Source of the DNA: Mantamonas sphyraenae
Lineage: Eukaryota; CRuMs; Mantamonadidae
NCBI GenBank assembly: GCA_026936335.1
Contig: JAPMXV010000035.1
Span: forward strand, 1-64,000
Direction: 5' to 3'
DNA: 64,000 nucleotides
Part shown: positions 1-10,006 of the stretch, piece after piece
Position numbering within the stretch: position 1 is the stretch's first letter
Layout of the letters: every line of letters begins with the position of its first letter
Made by a program: the position numbers and the translations under genes
Notes under the pieces: generated by a model
Told to the model about the DNA's origin: nothing
Seen by the model: the letters and a program-made list of their open reading frames with translations, nothing else
Databases searched by the model: none

Positions 1-34
<34 letters not shown>

Positions 35-195
35 CCCTAACCCTAACCCTAACCCTAACCCTAACCCTAACCCTAACCCTAACCCTAACCCTAACCCTAA
101 CCCTAACCCTAACCCTAACCCTAACCTAACCCTAACCCTAACCCTAACCCTAACCCTAACCCTAACCCTAACCCTAACCCTAATCCTAACCGTAA
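1..195. repeat. Telomeric repeat tract, (CCCTAA)n
   Basis: About 30 head-to-tail copies of CCCTAA read inward from base 1, which is TTAGGG on the strand ending at the chromosome tip. The orientation and position show that base 1 is at or next to a natural chromosome end. There are isolated variants: one CCCTAAA unit near base 15, one CCTAA unit near base 125, and increasing decay (TCCTAA, CCGTAAT) at about 181-200 where the tract meets unique DNA. Vertebrate-type TTAGGG repeats are widespread and probably ancestral in eukaryotes, so they do not identify the lineage. Confidence 0.98.
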
Positions 196-488
196 TCCCG
201 CATCCGAAGCCCTAAATGTGGTATGATATCATGGATTATGTGATGAGTCCGGTCTATGTATGGTGAGTTGTGCTTGTGTCTGCTGGCGGGGTGGCTGAGT
301 TGGGTGGTGACATGGGGCAGTGGGGAATGGGTGTGAGTGGAAATGACGCTGGTGAGTGGTCGTCGTCCTGCAAGGCCGTGCAGTCAGCACTTGCGCATCC
401 GCCTTCAACCAAAAGTGTCACCAACACCCACAACACCCTCCACCAGGCCAACACAATCCACATACACTCCACTACCACCACCACCACC
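196..488. other. Subtelomeric spacer and probable promoter/5' leader
   Basis: Unique sequence between the telomere and the first gene. No repeat array, RNA gene or convincing coding region was recognised. The last ~90 bases become rich in CCA/CAC triplets (for example around 465-488) and lead directly into the proposed start codon at 489, so this part is probably promoter and 5' untranslated leader. Confidence 0.5.
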
Positions 489-3400
489 ATGGACAAAGAC
501 TACTCAAGCACTCCGAAGCAACAACACACATCCAACACCTACCCAGCGTGCGTTCTGCCTTCCACTCCGTTTTCTGACTGCCCGCTTCTCCCGCTTCCTT
601 GCCCCCTCCATGCCTCTGTCGCTTCCCTGCACTCCTCCCCGGCATCTTCACTTCCCCATCACCACCGCCGCTGCCTTTTCCGCTCTTCTCCGATCCCCTC
701 TCCCCTGTCACTGCCCTCCCCGTTGCCAGTTTCCCCGTCTGCCAATCTTCTCCGTTTTCCCCTCTCTGCTCGTTCCAGCCTCCCTTCACCCCCGCTTCTG
801 CTCTGACGGCGTCCGTTCCGCCTTCCGCTCACCGTTCCTACTTCACCTTGCCCCTGCCCGTCCTCTCCACAGCTACGGGTACATGGTCCCTCCCATGGCT
901 GCCCAAGCGTTTCCGAACATGCTGCCCGCCTCTGGCGTACAAAACCCGTACCAGCACCCACAACCACCCATCATCTGGGTGCCTGTCAACACCTACCCGC
1001 AGCAGCACTCCGCATATGCTCATCAGGGCCACCCATACTACGCCTACCCTCCTCCGCCGCCTCCTCAGCCGCGACAAACCGCCCAGATGCACTTCGCTCA
1101 GCCTCCGTCCCACCCTCCGCCTGCTCAACCCACCACTAACCACAACCGCGTCCCCAAACGCATCAGCCCTGCCTTTGTCGGGATCTCACGGACCACATCC
1201 ACCACCACATCGTCCTCCTCCTCCCACCAGGCCACACGGCAGACCGGAGACAGCGACGACGACGACGCAGACGAGGACACACACACACATGACACCGGCG
1301 ACGTGGAAGACCTGATGTTCCTGAACTTCGGCCACCGTGAACCACGGTCAATCTCCAATAGCTCAGAGTGGATGACCAGCTCAGGGATGGAGGCGTACGA
1401 CGAAGACGGCGACGCAGACGATGCAACCCAGCAGCACGTGGATGACGAGATGGAAACTCAGGGCACACTCAGCTTCGCAGACACTGGTGATGCCATGGAT
1501 GAGGAGAACATGCCGCAAGACGACAGCGACGATGACGCAGACGACATAGAGCAGGAGGAATGGCAGCCGGGTCGCACAAATAGAGGCAGCGCACAACGGC
1601 CCAGAGGCCACATCACCCGTCATGCTGGTCCACAAACGATCAAAGGCGGCGGACAGAGCAGGCTCGGGTTCACGGCTGGCAGTGTCACCGAGACAGGAAC
1701 ATCGAGCACACGGGCAAGGGGGGCCATGAACGGAGACAACGGCGCAGGGAAGAAAGCAGGCGTGGACAAGACGAACAAGTTGCCAGATGGTGTTGTGCGC
1801 AAAGGGTGGACAGGGGGACACAGTGACGAGCGCAGCCAGAGCAACAGGAAGGAGCACACGGCACTGCTGAAGCACATGCACACCCTGGCCACCGAGCATC
1901 CCATCGACGACATCACCGACCTCATGACCCTGCAGGCGCGTGTTGTGGTCTGCCATGGCACCCTGAACACGCTGGTCCGACAGATTCAGCTTGCACTGGG
2001 CAACATTCCCCTCTCCCAGGGCGACATGGCCCTCTGCCTCACCCTTCTCGGCCTTGACATGGATCAACAGGTGTGCGGAATTTCCATTGCCCACGCTGGT
2101 CTGGCCATGGGTGTGACAAAGTCCTGGTTGAAGGTGTGCTGGCTGGAGGAGCCACACGACCACGGCGACCCCAACTACGCCCTCCTCCACCTGCTCATGA
2201 CAGAGATGGACACTCTTGGCGACAGTCCCCATCCCACCACCTGGAAGGAGCACAAGCAGACCCAGTTGTCGCTGCAGGAAGCACGACGCCCTGCTGACAA
2301 CGACAGCGACCCACACTGGACACAATGCGACTACGACCACCACCTCACCACTACCAAGGTGGACAAGTGGCATCCTGATTCTGTGCGCAGTGGTTGGATC
2401 AATGGTCTCAGCGACGAGCGTGGCAGCTGCACGGCGCGGGAGTTCCAGACGCTGCTGGCACACATGAAGGCACGCGCAGCCAAGCACCCTCGCCATCAGC
2501 ATGCACACGAGAACCATGCACTGCGTGAGCTGATCAACAACGGCAGCCTGAACTCCCTGCTGCGACACATCATCCTGGCGCTGGGCAACGTTGGCGTGCC
2601 CCCTGTCGACCTGGCCTTCTTTGTCCGCCTCCTCAGACCACGCCTCACCTACCAGCAGGTGAAAAATGCCATCAGCGACACCCTCATCCGCGGCGTCACC
2701 TCCCTCTCCCTCAAGATCGCCTGGCTCGACAACCCCAAACCCAGCGACGCCACACTGCACACCCTCCTCCACACCCTCATCGACCGCATCACACCCCACA
2801 TCAACACCCGGCCCACCACCACCGACGCCGTCAGCAACCTTGACATCCCCGAGCTTTTCCTGCCTGAGCCCACAGAGGAGGAGATGGCCGTGGAGGATGG
2901 ACTGCCAGATGGCGTTGTGCGCAGTGGCTGGACAAACTGGCGCAAGAGCGTGCGCAGCCACAGCAACAAGAAGGAGCACACGGCACTGCTGAGACACATG
3001 CACACTCTGGCCAACGAGCATCCCATCAACGACATCCCCGACCTCATGACCCTGCAGGCGCGTGTCGTGGTCTGCCATGGCACCCTGACCACGCTCGTCC
3101 GACAGATTCAGCTCGCTCTGGGCAACATTCCCCTCTCCCAGGGCGACATGGCCTTCTGCCTCACCCTCTTCGGCTGTGATATGGATCGACATGCATGCAG
3201 CCATGCCATTATCCACGCTGGTCTGGCCATGGGTGTGACCAAGGCTGGGTTGAAGGTGTGCTGGATGGAGGAGCCACATGACCACGGCGAGCCCAACTAC
3301 GCCCTCCTCCACTTGCTCATGACAGAGATGGACACTCTCGGCAACAGACCCCATCCCACCACCTGGAAGGAGGACAAGCAGACCCAGCTGTGGCTGCAGA

Positions 3401-5211
3401 AAGCACGACGCCCTGCTGACAATGACAGCGACCCACACTGGACTCAATCCGACTACGACCACCAACTCACCACCACCGAGGTGGACAAGTGGTATCCCGA
3501 GTCTGCGCGCAGTGGCTGGAGCAGAGCCAATCACGGCGACGAGCGTGGCAGCTGCACGGCGCGGGAGTTCCAGACGCTGCTGGCACACATGAAGGCACGC
3601 GCAGCCAAGCACCCCCGCCATCAGCACGCACACGAGAACCAGGCACTGCGTGAGCTGATCATCAACGGCAGCAAGATGTCCCTTGTGCGACACATCATCC
3701 TGGCGCTGGGCAACGTTGGCGTGCCACCTGTCGACCTGGCCTTCTTTGTCCGCCTCCTCAGGCCACGCCTCACGTACCAGCAGGTGCAAAGTGCCATCAG
3801 CCTCACCCTCACCCGCGGCGTCACCTCCCTCTCCCTCAAGATCGCCTGGCTCGACAACCCCAAACCCAGCGACGCCACACTGCACACCCTCCTCCACACC
3901 CTCATCGACCGCATCAAACCCCAAATCACCACCCGTCCCACCACCGTTGACGCAGTCAATGCCCTCGACATCCCCGAGCTTGTTCTTCCCGAGCCCACAC
4001 AGGAGGAGATGATGGCCGTGGAGGATGGACTGCCAGATGGCGTTGTGCGCATTGGCTGGACGTGCTGGCGTAAGAGCGAGCGCATGCACAGCAACAAGAA
4101 GGAGCACACGTCACTGCTGAACCACATTCACACTGTGGCCAACGAGCATCCCATCGACGACATCCCCGACCTCATGACCCTGCAGGCGCGTGTTGTAGTC
4201 TGCCATGGCACCCTGTTAACGCTGATCCGACAGATTCAGCTCGCTCTGGGCAACAGTCCCCTCTCCCAGGGCGACATGGCCTTCTTCCTCACCCTTCTCG
4301 GCCATGACATGGATCAAATGGCGTGCAGTGCTGCCATCCCCCACGCTGGTCTGGCCATGGGTGTCACAAAGGCTGGGTTGAAGGTGTGCTGGCTGGAGGA
4401 GCCACACGACCACGGCGACCCCAACTACGCCCTCCTCCACCTCCTCATGACTGAGATGGATTCTCTTGGCGACAGGCCCCATCCCACCACCTGGAAGGAG
4501 CACAAGCAGACCCAGCTGTGGCTGCAGAAAGCACGACGCCCTGCTGACAACAACAGCGACCCACACTGGACACAATGCGACTACGACCACCACCTCACCA
4601 CCACCAAGGTGGACAAGTGGCATCCTGAGTCTGTACGCAGTGGCTGGTGCAGTGCCTCGCCCAGCGACGAGCGTGGCAGCTGCACGGCGCGGGAGTTCCA
4701 GACGCTGCTGGCACACACGAAGGCACGCGCAGCCAAGTACCCTCGCCATCAGTACGCACACGAGTACCATGCATTGCGTGAGCTGATCCGCAACGGCAGC
4801 ACGGTGTCCCTGCTGCGACACATCATCCTGGCGCTGGGCAATGTTGGCGTGCCGCCTGTCGATCTGGCCTTCTTTGCCCGTCTCCTCAGGCCAAACCTCA
4901 CCTATCAGAAGGTTCAACCTGCCATCAGCAAAACCCTCAGCCGCGGCGTCACCTCCCTCTCCCTCAAGATCGCCTGGCTCGACAACCCCAAACCCAGCGA
5001 CGCCACACTGCACACCCTCCTCCACACCCTCATCGACCGCATCACACCTCACATCACCACCCGCCCCACCACCACCGCACTCGTCAACGCCTACCCCATC
5101 CCCCCCTTCACCCTCCCCAAGCGCAAAGACCCTTCCTCCTCCTCCTCCTCCTCCTCCTCCTCCTCCTCCTCCTCCTCCTCCTCCTCCTCCAAACGCCAAC
5201 GCCTCGAATGA
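489..5211 (+). CDS. Subtelomeric protein with six tandem ~185-aa repeats
   Basis: Unrecognised protein of about 1,465 residues. I propose exon 1 at 489-547 and exon 2 at 873-5211: the donor GTGCGT at 548 and the pyrimidine-rich acceptor ending CCACAG at 872 join in frame, and the excluded segment is pyrimidine-rich as an intron should be. An unspliced frame from 337 is also open, so the start is not certain. The N-terminus is rich in Pro, Tyr and Gln, followed by acidic and Thr/Ser-rich low-complexity sequence. From about base 1780 to 5100 come three copies of a ~375-residue unit, each made of two related halves (A and B), giving six repeats. Both halves share VRxGW, LALGN, GVT and LKxxWL signatures in the same order. 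The C-terminus is a poly-Ser run ending in KRQRLE, a possible nuclear signal. The closeness to the telomere and the near-identical repeat units suggest a fast-evolving subtelomeric family. No function can be assigned. Confidence 0.7.
1780..5100 (+). repeat. Three ~1.125-kb tandem units inside the first gene
   Basis: Units start at about 1780, 2902 and 4030 (spacing 1122 and 1128 bases, both multiples of three), each opening with codons for LPDGVVR. Long stretches are identical at DNA level between units, for example the segment encoding SLSLKIAWLDNPKPSDATLH near 2695, 3823 and 4951. Within each unit the second half (starting with VDKW at about 2359, 3481 and 4609) is a diverged copy of the first. 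This implies an old duplication that made the A+B pair, then two recent tandem duplications or gene conversion of the pair. Confidence 0.9.
5131..5190. repeat. (TCC)n microsatellite, poly-Ser coding
   Basis: About 20 TCC triplets in the reading frame of the first gene, encoding a poly-serine run just before its C-terminal KRQRLE. A decayed, C-rich version of the same junction occurs at 7545-7575. Confidence 0.95.
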
Positions 5212-5244
5212 ACCACCCTTTCATTCACACATCCCTCCCACTCA

Positions 5245-5391
5245 CCCTCCCCTCCCCACCCACCCAACCACCCTCTCCATCACCTCATCCGGCAGTGTCA
5301 CCCACCCTTCCCACCCTCCCTCCTCCACATACTCCTCCATCCCTCCACACGCAAACATCGCCTCCCTCTCCTCCCCATTCATCACCAACGC
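5245..5391 (-). pseudogene. Inverted relic of an F-box/ankyrin gene
   Basis: Read on the minus strand, these ~49 codons encode a segment that aligns well with residues encoded near 6900-7045 of the intact plus-strand gene next door: ALVMN, EREAMF (EREVMF in the gene), CGGM (IGGM), TLPDEVMERVVGW (TLPDEVMDRVVGW). Flanking minus-strand sequence does not continue the match in one frame, and no start or domain completes it. It is best read as a decayed, inverted paralogue fragment left by subtelomeric rearrangement. The remainder of 5212-5631 contains no other recognisable gene. Confidence 0.7.
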
Positions 5392-5631
5392 CACCGTTTC
5401 CATCCATGGCTTCGCACCCTCTTCTCCACGTCCCCAAACTCCACAAACTCCACGTGCTGCTCCTTGTTCCTCTCCAACAGATTGCAACGCTTCATTGCGA
5501 AAGCCGTTAATTTTCCAGCACGGATGATTGCCATTCATCGCCTGAGCAGTGTAGCGGCTCCTGCAGCCCTGATGCTGTCGTCCTCGAGGTTCAGTGAAAG
5601 AGAGCGCGTCCCAACCCACCGAAAAGCAACC

Positions 5632-7486
5632 ATGTCTGACGCTGCAATCAAGATGTTGTTGGAGAGAGGGGCAAGTGCAGATACCTTGATCCCTTTCATG
5701 CGAGTGGATGAGACCACCGAGGTTGGTACCCCTTTCCCTTTTTGTCTTAGTTTGCCGTTTTGAGAGAGGGTTGTTGACGAAAGCGAAGCTGTGAGGGCCC
5801 ACTTGAAGCTTGTGGACATCCTTTGTGTCCATTCACCACGTAACACGGCCACTTACACAACTAGAAACTCTCATTCACGCGAATCAGCTCTCCTTTCCGG
5901 AACAATATGATGAACTTGAACTGGAAATTCTCCAGCGGTATTTCCAAGCCGAGTCCCACGCCCCGCACATCACAAAGATCAATCTGATGGGCCTGCCATT
6001 GGAAAAGGGCACCGCACAATTGCTGGCAAAGGTCATCAAGGGGTCAAACATAATCTCCGAGCTGGCTGTGGGCGACGAGTGGTACTCGCTGGGGTCGAAG
6101 GACATTGTTGATCTTTCCGCAGCAATAGGGGAAAGCACGTCCATGCGCGACGTCAAAATCTGGACAGATTTGACCAAGGAAGCAGCAGAGAGCATTGGTG
6201 TAGCCATTGCCAAGAGCAGCACACTTGAGAAGCTTGTTTTGGAGCTGGAAGAGAACAACGACGCGCTGGTGAGGCACATCTGCGCAGGAGTCCAAGAAAG
6301 TTCATCCTTCCGATCGCTGAGGATGGTCGGTCCGGGTATGCTCACCGATGCAGCCATGGAAGCCGTGGCTGAGGCACTCGAACGGTGCCAATCGTTGGAG
6401 GTTTTGGAATTTGTCGCCATCGAACCGCTTGAACCAGACGCAGTCACGGTGTTGGCTCGTGGTGTCTCCTGCACGAAGAGTTTGATCTCCTTCGTGGCTG
6501 AGACCGGCGAGGGACTTTCGCCAGAGGACATGGAGGTGCTGGAAGATGCATTGCATGCGAACCGATCATGCATTGAGTTTGTCCTGCTGGATGAACTGAG
6601 TGAAGCGGCAGAAGGGTCTCTGCTGCGCAACCAGCGTGCAGCCGAGGCATTTGTGTTGGCTGCTGCAAAAGGCCAAGTGGAAGTGATGCAACGGTGGCTG
6701 GACTGGGGCGTGAGCATCAACACGAATCCAGATATGCAAACTGCCATCAATGCGGCTGTGAAGAACAAAAGGTTCTCAGCTGTGGCGTGGCTCATCCAAA
6801 AAGGCGCGCACTGCCCAGAGAACGTCCTCGCGAGTGTACGTAGCGAGGGATGGAACCGATCTCATCACTGGGCATGGGACACAAAGGAGGACGAGGCACT
6901 GGAAGCTGCATTGGTCATGAATGCGAGCGAGCGGGAGGTGATGTTTGAGATCGGCGGGATGGATGGGTATGAGGCAACCGCAGAGTGGTGGACTCTGCCA
7001 GATGAGGTGATGGACAGAGTGGTGGGGTGGTTGATGGACAGCGATCCATCGCACCATGAGGTCTCTTGGTGTTGGCGGCACTTTGACATGGTCAAAGAGC
7101 ACGTGCCAGACATGTTTCCGGGAATGCTGTTTGCAGCGTCTAGGAATGGTTATGAAGACGGAGTACGACAGTTGCTGGATGCAGGCATGGACGCAAACAT
7201 CTTGAACAAGTTTGGGTGGACGCCGCTGATGGTGGCAGCCGAGGAGGGTCACTTGCGCTGTGTGCAAAGTTTGCTGGCCGGCGGAGCAGACGTGCACGTC
7301 AAGAGGCCGAACGGGAGGACAGCGTTGACCTCGGCTGTGGTTGAGAAGCATGCGGATGTGGTGGCGGCGCTGGTGATGGCAGGTGCACATCCCGAGTCTG
7401 TTGAAGCCGAACTGGAACGGTACGGGACTGACGATGTGCGCAAGGCACTGTTGGATCCACAGGAATGGACGGGTCGGGAAGGATGA
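5632..7486 (+). CDS. F-box-like protein with LRR-like and ankyrin repeats
   Basis: Predicted 571-residue intracellular protein. Exon 1 is 5632-5725 (starting MSDAAIKMLLERGA, itself ankyrin-like) and exon 2 is 5865-7486, joined in phase 1; an alternative junction 5721/5888 in phase 0 is also possible and would remove nine residues. The N-terminal half has amphipathic repeats of the RNI/LRR type (ALERCQSLEVLEF, AIAKSSTLEKLVLEL). One ankyrin-like stretch follows near base 6640-6830. At about 6985 comes LPDEVMDRVVGWL, which resembles the opening of an F-box. Two clear ankyrin repeats close the protein (WTPLMVAAEEGHLRCVQSLL and a second at about 7300-7380). If the F-box is real, it would recruit SKP1 and present substrates bound by the repeats to an SCF ubiquitin ligase; two SKP1 genes lie in this window. 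The function is inference. Confidence 0.7.
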
Positions 7487-7544
7487 ACCCCGCAACCAAC
7501 AAAAGGTGGTGATTGAGTACATCCAGGCACACGCAACAAGCCTT

Positions 7545-7650
7545 CCCCCCCCCCCCCCCCTCCTCCTCCTCCCCCAAACGCCAACGCCTCGAATGAACCC
7601 ATACATTCATTCCCACACCCTTCCCACACCTCCTCCATCACCTCATGCGT
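7545..7650. repeat. Second copy of the tail of the first gene
   Basis: A run of 16 C (7545-7560), then TCC/CCC triplets, then a stretch starting AAACGCCAACGCCTCGAATG at about 7576 that is identical to 5191-5210, the last codons and stop of the first gene. Similarity continues more loosely through CATTCATTC and ends near TCCATCACCTCAT, also present at about 5278. It therefore duplicates the 3' end of that gene plus the edge of the inverted F-box relic. It has no open frame of its own here and lies in the leader of the next gene. Confidence 0.85.
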
Positions 7651-7744
7651 CCGCTTGTGCACCTGCACGCTGCCTGCTGCACCAAGTCCACCAACCAATC
7701 CGCACCCAATCACCCAACCACCACCACCACCCAACAATCACATT

Positions 7745-9950
7745 ATGCCCTGGACACAATCACCCCTCTCCATGCGAAAGCAGATGGAGAACTACAAATC
7801 CGACCACCCCGACGAGGACGCAGCTCGCTGCTCCTACGCCACCCAACAACACCAAATCGCCCCGTACGCGCCCGAGATCTACAAGAACAACATCGACCAA
7901 ATCAAAATCGAGGTCCTCTCCGGCATCATCATTGCCATTGCCCAGGTCCGTGCTCCTCCGCGCGCCACTCTCACCCAACCTCCTCGCCACCCCTCTCCCA
8001 CGCAACCCGACCCTCTCTCCCTTCCCATGCCCCTTCCCCACGCCCCCTACCCGCGTTTCCCTTCCTTTTCTGCCCCTTCCCGTCCTCTACTCACCCGCCT
8101 CGCCTCCTTCCCAGGTCGCCGAATCAATCGCCTTTGCATTCATCGCCGGTGTCGGCCCGCTCCTCGGCCTACACGCTGCCTGGATCATGGGCCTGGTCAC
8201 CTCCATCCTCGGAAGCCGCAGTGCACTCATCAACGGCGCCACAGGCGTCCGTGCTGTCATCATTGCCCCCTACATCCAGCGCTTCGGAATCGGCATCGCG
8301 TTCTACATCGTCTGCGCCGTGTCCTTCTTCCAGCTCATCGCAGGCCTCCTCCACGTCGCAAAATTCGTTCGCATGGTCCCGCGCTCCGTCATGATTGGCT
8401 TTGTTAACGGTCTTGCCATCATCCTCGCTCTCGGCCAGGTCCGCCAGTTCCGCCTCCCCAACAGCGACCAGTTTCTTCCCACAGATTCCATCCTCTGGAT
8501 GACCTGTATCATCGTCGTCACCGTCGTCGCCATTGTCCTTTGGCCCCGTGTCCCACGCGTTGGCAAGACCGTCCCGCCCTCCCTCATTGCCATCCTCCTC
8601 GCCGTGGCCATCGAGTTTGCTCTCGTCCGACCCCTCGGGTTCCACACACCCACCATCGGCGAGATCTCAAACGTCTCTGGCGGCTTCCCCATCCCCTTTT
8701 TTGCAGATCCCCAGTACGCTGGCAAGATTCCCGACCTCACCTGGGAGGTCGTCCAAAGTTCCCTCGTGCCGGGCTTCATTGCCGCTGCTGCAGGCATGGT
8801 TGAAACCGTCATGACGGTCGAGGTTGTCAACGACATGACCCAGACCGAGAACCCGGAGCCCGACCAGCAGCTCCTTGCTCTCAGTGTCGGCAACTTTATC
8901 GCCGGCATCTTTGGCACCATCGGTGGCGGTGGCACCATCGGCCTCGCCATCATGAACATCAACAACGGTGCAAACGGCTGGTTCCGCATCTCCCAGGTCA
9001 CTGCTGCCTTCACCATGCTCCTCCTCATCCTCGTCGCATCACCCCTCATTTCACTCATCCCCTCCGCTTCCCTCGTCGGCGTCATGGTCATCGTCTGCTG
9101 GTCCACCTTTGAGTGGAACTCCATTGTTCACGTCATCCTCGCCTTTGTGCCCAAGCAGATCCGCGACAAGCACCACTGGACACGCGACCGCAAGATCGGC
9201 CGCAACGACGCCATCGTCATCGTCCTCGTCACCGTCGTCACCCTCGTCGTCGACCTCTTCACCGCCGTCATGTGCGGCGTCCTCTTTACCGCCGCCGCCT
9301 TTGCCTGGAGCTCCTCCGGCGCCTTTGCCCTGGACATCCAGACTCATGACCGTCGCAAAATCATCCACGTCCGCGGCCCGCTCTTTTTCGCCTCTGCCAT
9401 GCGCTTCCAGATTCTCGCCGCACCTGTCGACGACGAGCCAGATATCGATGAGGTTGCCTTTTTCTTTGCCGAATCCTCCATCACCGACTTTTCCGGCATG
9501 CATGCCATGAATCTCATCGCCACAAAGTACCAACACCTCGGCAAGGCCGTTCACGTCTACGACGTCTCCCCCGAGTCCATGCGTGTCCTCGACAAGGCCA
9601 CAAAGCTCACCAGCTTCTCCGTCACCATCTCTGAAAGCGTCGTTGGCGAGCAGGCCCTTTCCGCGCCGCACCATTTCCACGTCGAGGGCCACTCCTCTCC
9701 CACCAGCCCCTCCTCCCCAACCACCTCCCACGCCGCCCTTTCCGCCATCTCTCGACGCACTCGCTCCATTGAAGAGTCCTCCGACATTCTGCGCGCGCGC
9801 GTCACCGGCGACCTCGCTGCACAGAACCTCGTTTCCATGCAAGACATCCCGGCAGGCACACACCACGACCACTCCGACGCCGACTCTTACACCTCCTCCG
9901 ACGGCGAGGGTGACGGCGACGACGTGACGGCCATCCACAATGCAGTTTGA
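7745..9950 (+). CDS. SulP/SLC26-family anion transporter
   Basis: Predicted 678-residue integral membrane protein that should move sulfate, bicarbonate or a similar anion. Exon 1 is 7745-7945 and exon 2 is 8115-9950 (donor GTCCGT, acceptor TTCCCAG, phase 0). The join restores the conserved first core segment: a short N-terminal tail with YAPEIYKNN, then SGIIIAIAQ continuing as VAESIAFAFIAGVGPLLGL, the SulP signature region. About 10-12 hydrophobic segments follow up to residue ~480. The C-terminal cytosolic part is a STAS domain (IIHVRGPLFFASAMRF, then TDFSGMHAMNLIA, the conserved DxSG region). A Ser/Asp-rich tail ends the protein. The compact, STAS-containing form is closer to bacterial and fungal SulP proteins than to animal SLC26 proteins, but that is an impression. 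The substrate cannot be read from sequence. Confidence 0.88.
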
Positions 9951-10006
9951 TTCGTGTGATTTTCTTTTTTCCAACTCTCCGAATCCATTGCAGTTCAGTC
10001 TGTCCG

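Noticed and set aside
1381-4107. 908-codon open frame on the minus strand
   Set aside because: It runs antisense through the repeat gene and is open only because GC-rich codon use leaves few stops on the opposite strand. It repeats with the same period as the sense gene and has no start context or domain.
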